This document shows, in pieces, positions 62,583-64,000 of a stretch of 64,000 bases of DNA. The notes under the pieces were generated by a model. The model saw nothing but the letters and a program-made list of their open reading frames with translations, made no database searches and was not told the origin of the DNA. The stretch is from NCBI GenBank assembly GCA_035571835.1, contig DATNBU010000039.1, positions 186,001-250,000 of the forward strand, given 5' to 3'. A program made the position numbers and the translations under genes. The stretch's first letter is position 1. Each line of letters starts with the position of its first letter. Source of the stretch: Candidatus Limnocylindrales bacterium (lineage in GTDB: Bacteria > Desulfobacterota > Binatia > UBA1149 > CAITLU01).

Positions 62583-64000
62583 ATGTTTGCCAGATCACTG
62601 ATGCTTCTGCTCTCTGCGATCCTGTTCTGGCCCGTGGCACCGGCCGCGGCGGCCTGGAACAACTGCGGCAACGGCGTCGTGAACCGCGACGAGGAGTGTG
62701 ACGACGCAAACACCTCCTCCGCCGACGGCTGTACGACGATCTGCCATATCTCCGAAGGCTGGACGTGCACGGGAAGCCCGTCGGTCTGTACCCACACCGG
62801 GCTTGAGTGCGGCAACGGCGTCGTCGACAGCGGCGAAGAATGCGACGACGCCAACATGGACTCCGGCGACGGGTGCCAGAGCGACTGTACGGTCCAATCG
62901 GGATGGGAGTGCACCGGCACCGCACCGTCGGTGTGCGCTCCGACCGAGACGGAGATCAATTGTGGCAACGGCATCGTCGACAGCGGCGAGGACTGCGACG
63001 GCGGCGCGTGCTGCATCGACTGTACGTTCGCGACCAGCACGACGACGTGCCGCGCGTCGGCAGGCGCGTGCGACATCGCCGAGGTCTGCAGCGGCTCGAG
63101 CAGCTCGTGTCCTTCGGACGCCCACAGCACGAACATGTGTCGCGCGTCGACGGGTGCCTGCGATCCGGCCGAGTTCTGCAGCAGCGCGTCGACCGGTTGC
63201 CCCGCCGACAGCGTCCGGCCGAGCACGTTCGTCTGTCGCGCATCGGCAGGAAGCTGCGACGTTGCCGAGAGATGCGACGGTTCCACGGCCGCGTGTCCTG
63301 TGGACACCGTCAGCCCGAGCACCACGGTCTGCCGCCCGGCGGTTTCGACGTCGTGCGACGTGGCCGAAACCTGCAACGGCGCTTCGGGTGCCTGCCCGGC
63401 CGACGTACTGCTCGGATGCCCGGACACGGACGGAACCGATTGCGTGCACCCGGCCTGCGACGTCTCCGGCCAGTGCACGACGCGCGACGATTGCCAGGAG
63501 ATCTGCCGGCCGTCGAATTTCTGGGCGCGTCGCTCGAGCGTCGCGAACGACGGCGACAGCCTGATCCAGACCATTCTCGACCAGGCCGGATCGCTGTCGG
63601 TGTGCGGCCAGACGATCGACTCGGCAACCGGCACCGGCGACCTCGATTCCGCGCTGGAAGCGCTGTGCGTCCAGACGCGAGGCGTAGACCAGCGTGACCT
63701 GTTCAAACAGCTCGTGACGACCGCGTTCAACTGCGAGATCAGCGAGGGCGGAACCTGCGACCAGATCCTCAGCCGATTCGCCGACGTCTCGTTCACCGCC
63801 TGCAGCGCGCTCTGCGCCGGGACTCCCGTTCCGGGCGGTCCGACCGTCGACGAATGCATCGACCAGCTCTCCTGTTTCAACAGCGGCGGGCAGGTGGTCG
63901 ACGGCCAATGCGCGTTCGGAACGTGCGAGGATGACCCGACGCAGTTCTGCGGCGGTGACTTCGGTTCGTGCTCGGGCACGGGAAGCGGCGACGACGGAGA
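62583..64000 (+). CDS. Secreted DUF4215/disintegrin-like Cys-rich protein (3' end cut)
   Basis: 472 codons are open to the window end. ATG 62583, AAGGAG 9 nt upstream. Signal peptide ARSLMLLLSAILFWPVAPAA, cleaved near AAA/WNN. Three DUF4215 (Myxococcus Cys-rich) repeats: CGNGVVNRDEECDDAN, CGNGVVDSGEECDDAN, CGNGIVDSGEDCDGGACC. The third merges into disintegrin-like modules (CRASAGACDIAEVC, CRASTGACDPAEFC, CRASAGSCDVAERC, CRPAVSTSCDVAETC). A following region (QTILDQAGSLSVCG, then LDSALEALC) is of unknown fold. This is the clearest direct link between the DUF4215 family and the disintegrin-like arrays of the giant proteins. The C-terminus, possibly with dockerin-like parts, is outside. Confidence 0.85.
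   Translation, partial: MFARSLMLLLSAILFWPVAPAAAAWNNCGNGVVNRDEECDDANTSSADGCTTICHISEGWTCTGSPSVCTHTGLECGNGVVDSGEECDDANMDSGDGCQSDCTVQSGWECTGTAPSVCAPTETEINCGNGIVDSGEDCDGGACCIDCTFATSTTTCRASAGACDIAEVCSGSSSSCPSDAHSTNMCRASTGACDPAEFCSSASTGCPADSVRPSTFVCRASAGSCDVAERCDGSTAACPVDTVSPSTTVCRPAVSTSCDVAETCNGASGACPADVLLGCPDTDGTDCVHPACDVSGQCTTRDDCQEICRPSNFWARRSSVANDGDSLIQTILDQAGSLSVCGQTIDSATGTGDLDSALEALCVQTRGVDQRDLFKQLVTTAFNCEISEGGTCDQILSRFADVSFTACSALCAGTPVPGGPTVDECIDQLSCFNSGGQVVDGQCAFGTCEDDPTQFCGGDFGSCSGTGSGDDG

Noticed and set aside
62354..63979. Minus-strand frame opposite the last gene
   Set aside because: The plus strand here has ribosome site, signal peptide and three DUF4215 repeats; the minus frame has none.

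Overview
The window is about 65% GC, with no rRNA, tRNA, CRISPR array or recognisable insertion sequence. Long Cys-rich secreted proteins with dockerin-like pairs and Thr-rich linkers, a DUF222/HNH endonuclease, type II secretion and TolQR-type genes, and an MCE-free envelope gene set suggest an uncultured Gram-negative of the former Deltaproteobacteria (Myxococcota, Desulfobacterota or Candidatus Binatota-like). The phylum is an inference from gene style only.

Layout. 1-9.2 kb (minus strand): an envelope/polysaccharide cluster read as GspE ATPase, two family-2 glycosyltransferases, a glycosyltransferase fused in frame to a sulfatase-like domain, and a truncated alkaline-phosphatase-superfamily enzyme. 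It is preceded by a COG0523 GTPase and a sugar-isomerase-type cupin. 9.2-42.6 kb (minus strand): five giant secreted Cys-rich repeat proteins of about 878, 919, 2503, 3173 and 3327 residues, filling about 33 kb. 43-47.4 kb: an outer-membrane barrel, an HNH endonuclease with a duplicated gene tail and palindromic elements, and a receiver-ParA/CpaE fusion. 47.6-52.4 kb (minus strand): an operon VWA protein, TPR protein, ExbB/TolQ, ExbD/TolR. 52.7-55.1 kb (plus): aldehyde dehydrogenase and a 5'-3' exonuclease. 55-57.3 kb (minus): another dockerin-like Cys-rich secreted protein. 57.4-60.6 kb: a Baeyer-Villiger-type monooxygenase, a TetR regulator and a COQ4-like protein. The monooxygenase and COQ4-like genes have matching TTGACA-N17-TACATA promoters overlaid by the same 19-bp palindromic operator. 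60.7-64 kb: a cupin-cyclase fusion, a small secreted NTF2-like protein, and the 5' part of a further Cys-rich protein that runs off the end.

The most striking feature is the giant-protein locus. The repeated module (CR-x5-CDxxExCxG-x4-CPxD, about 33 residues) matches the C-terminal half of the metazoan ADAM/snake-venom disintegrin domain. Each protein opens with the upstream disintegrin-like part (GE/ExCD-x-GxCC-x3-C). Two proteins end in a cohesin-like domain followed by a dockerin-like pair. A third begins with a cohesin-like domain and ends in a dockerin-like pair. The two smaller ones use shorter CxDGxxCTxxDxC modules and end in dockerin-like pairs. This looks like a self-assembling, disulfide-rich surface or extracellular scaffold. 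Type II secretion (GspE), the ExbB/ExbD/TPR/VWA energised envelope complex and the glycosyltransferases nearby could serve its export and anchoring. That link is inferred from proximity only.
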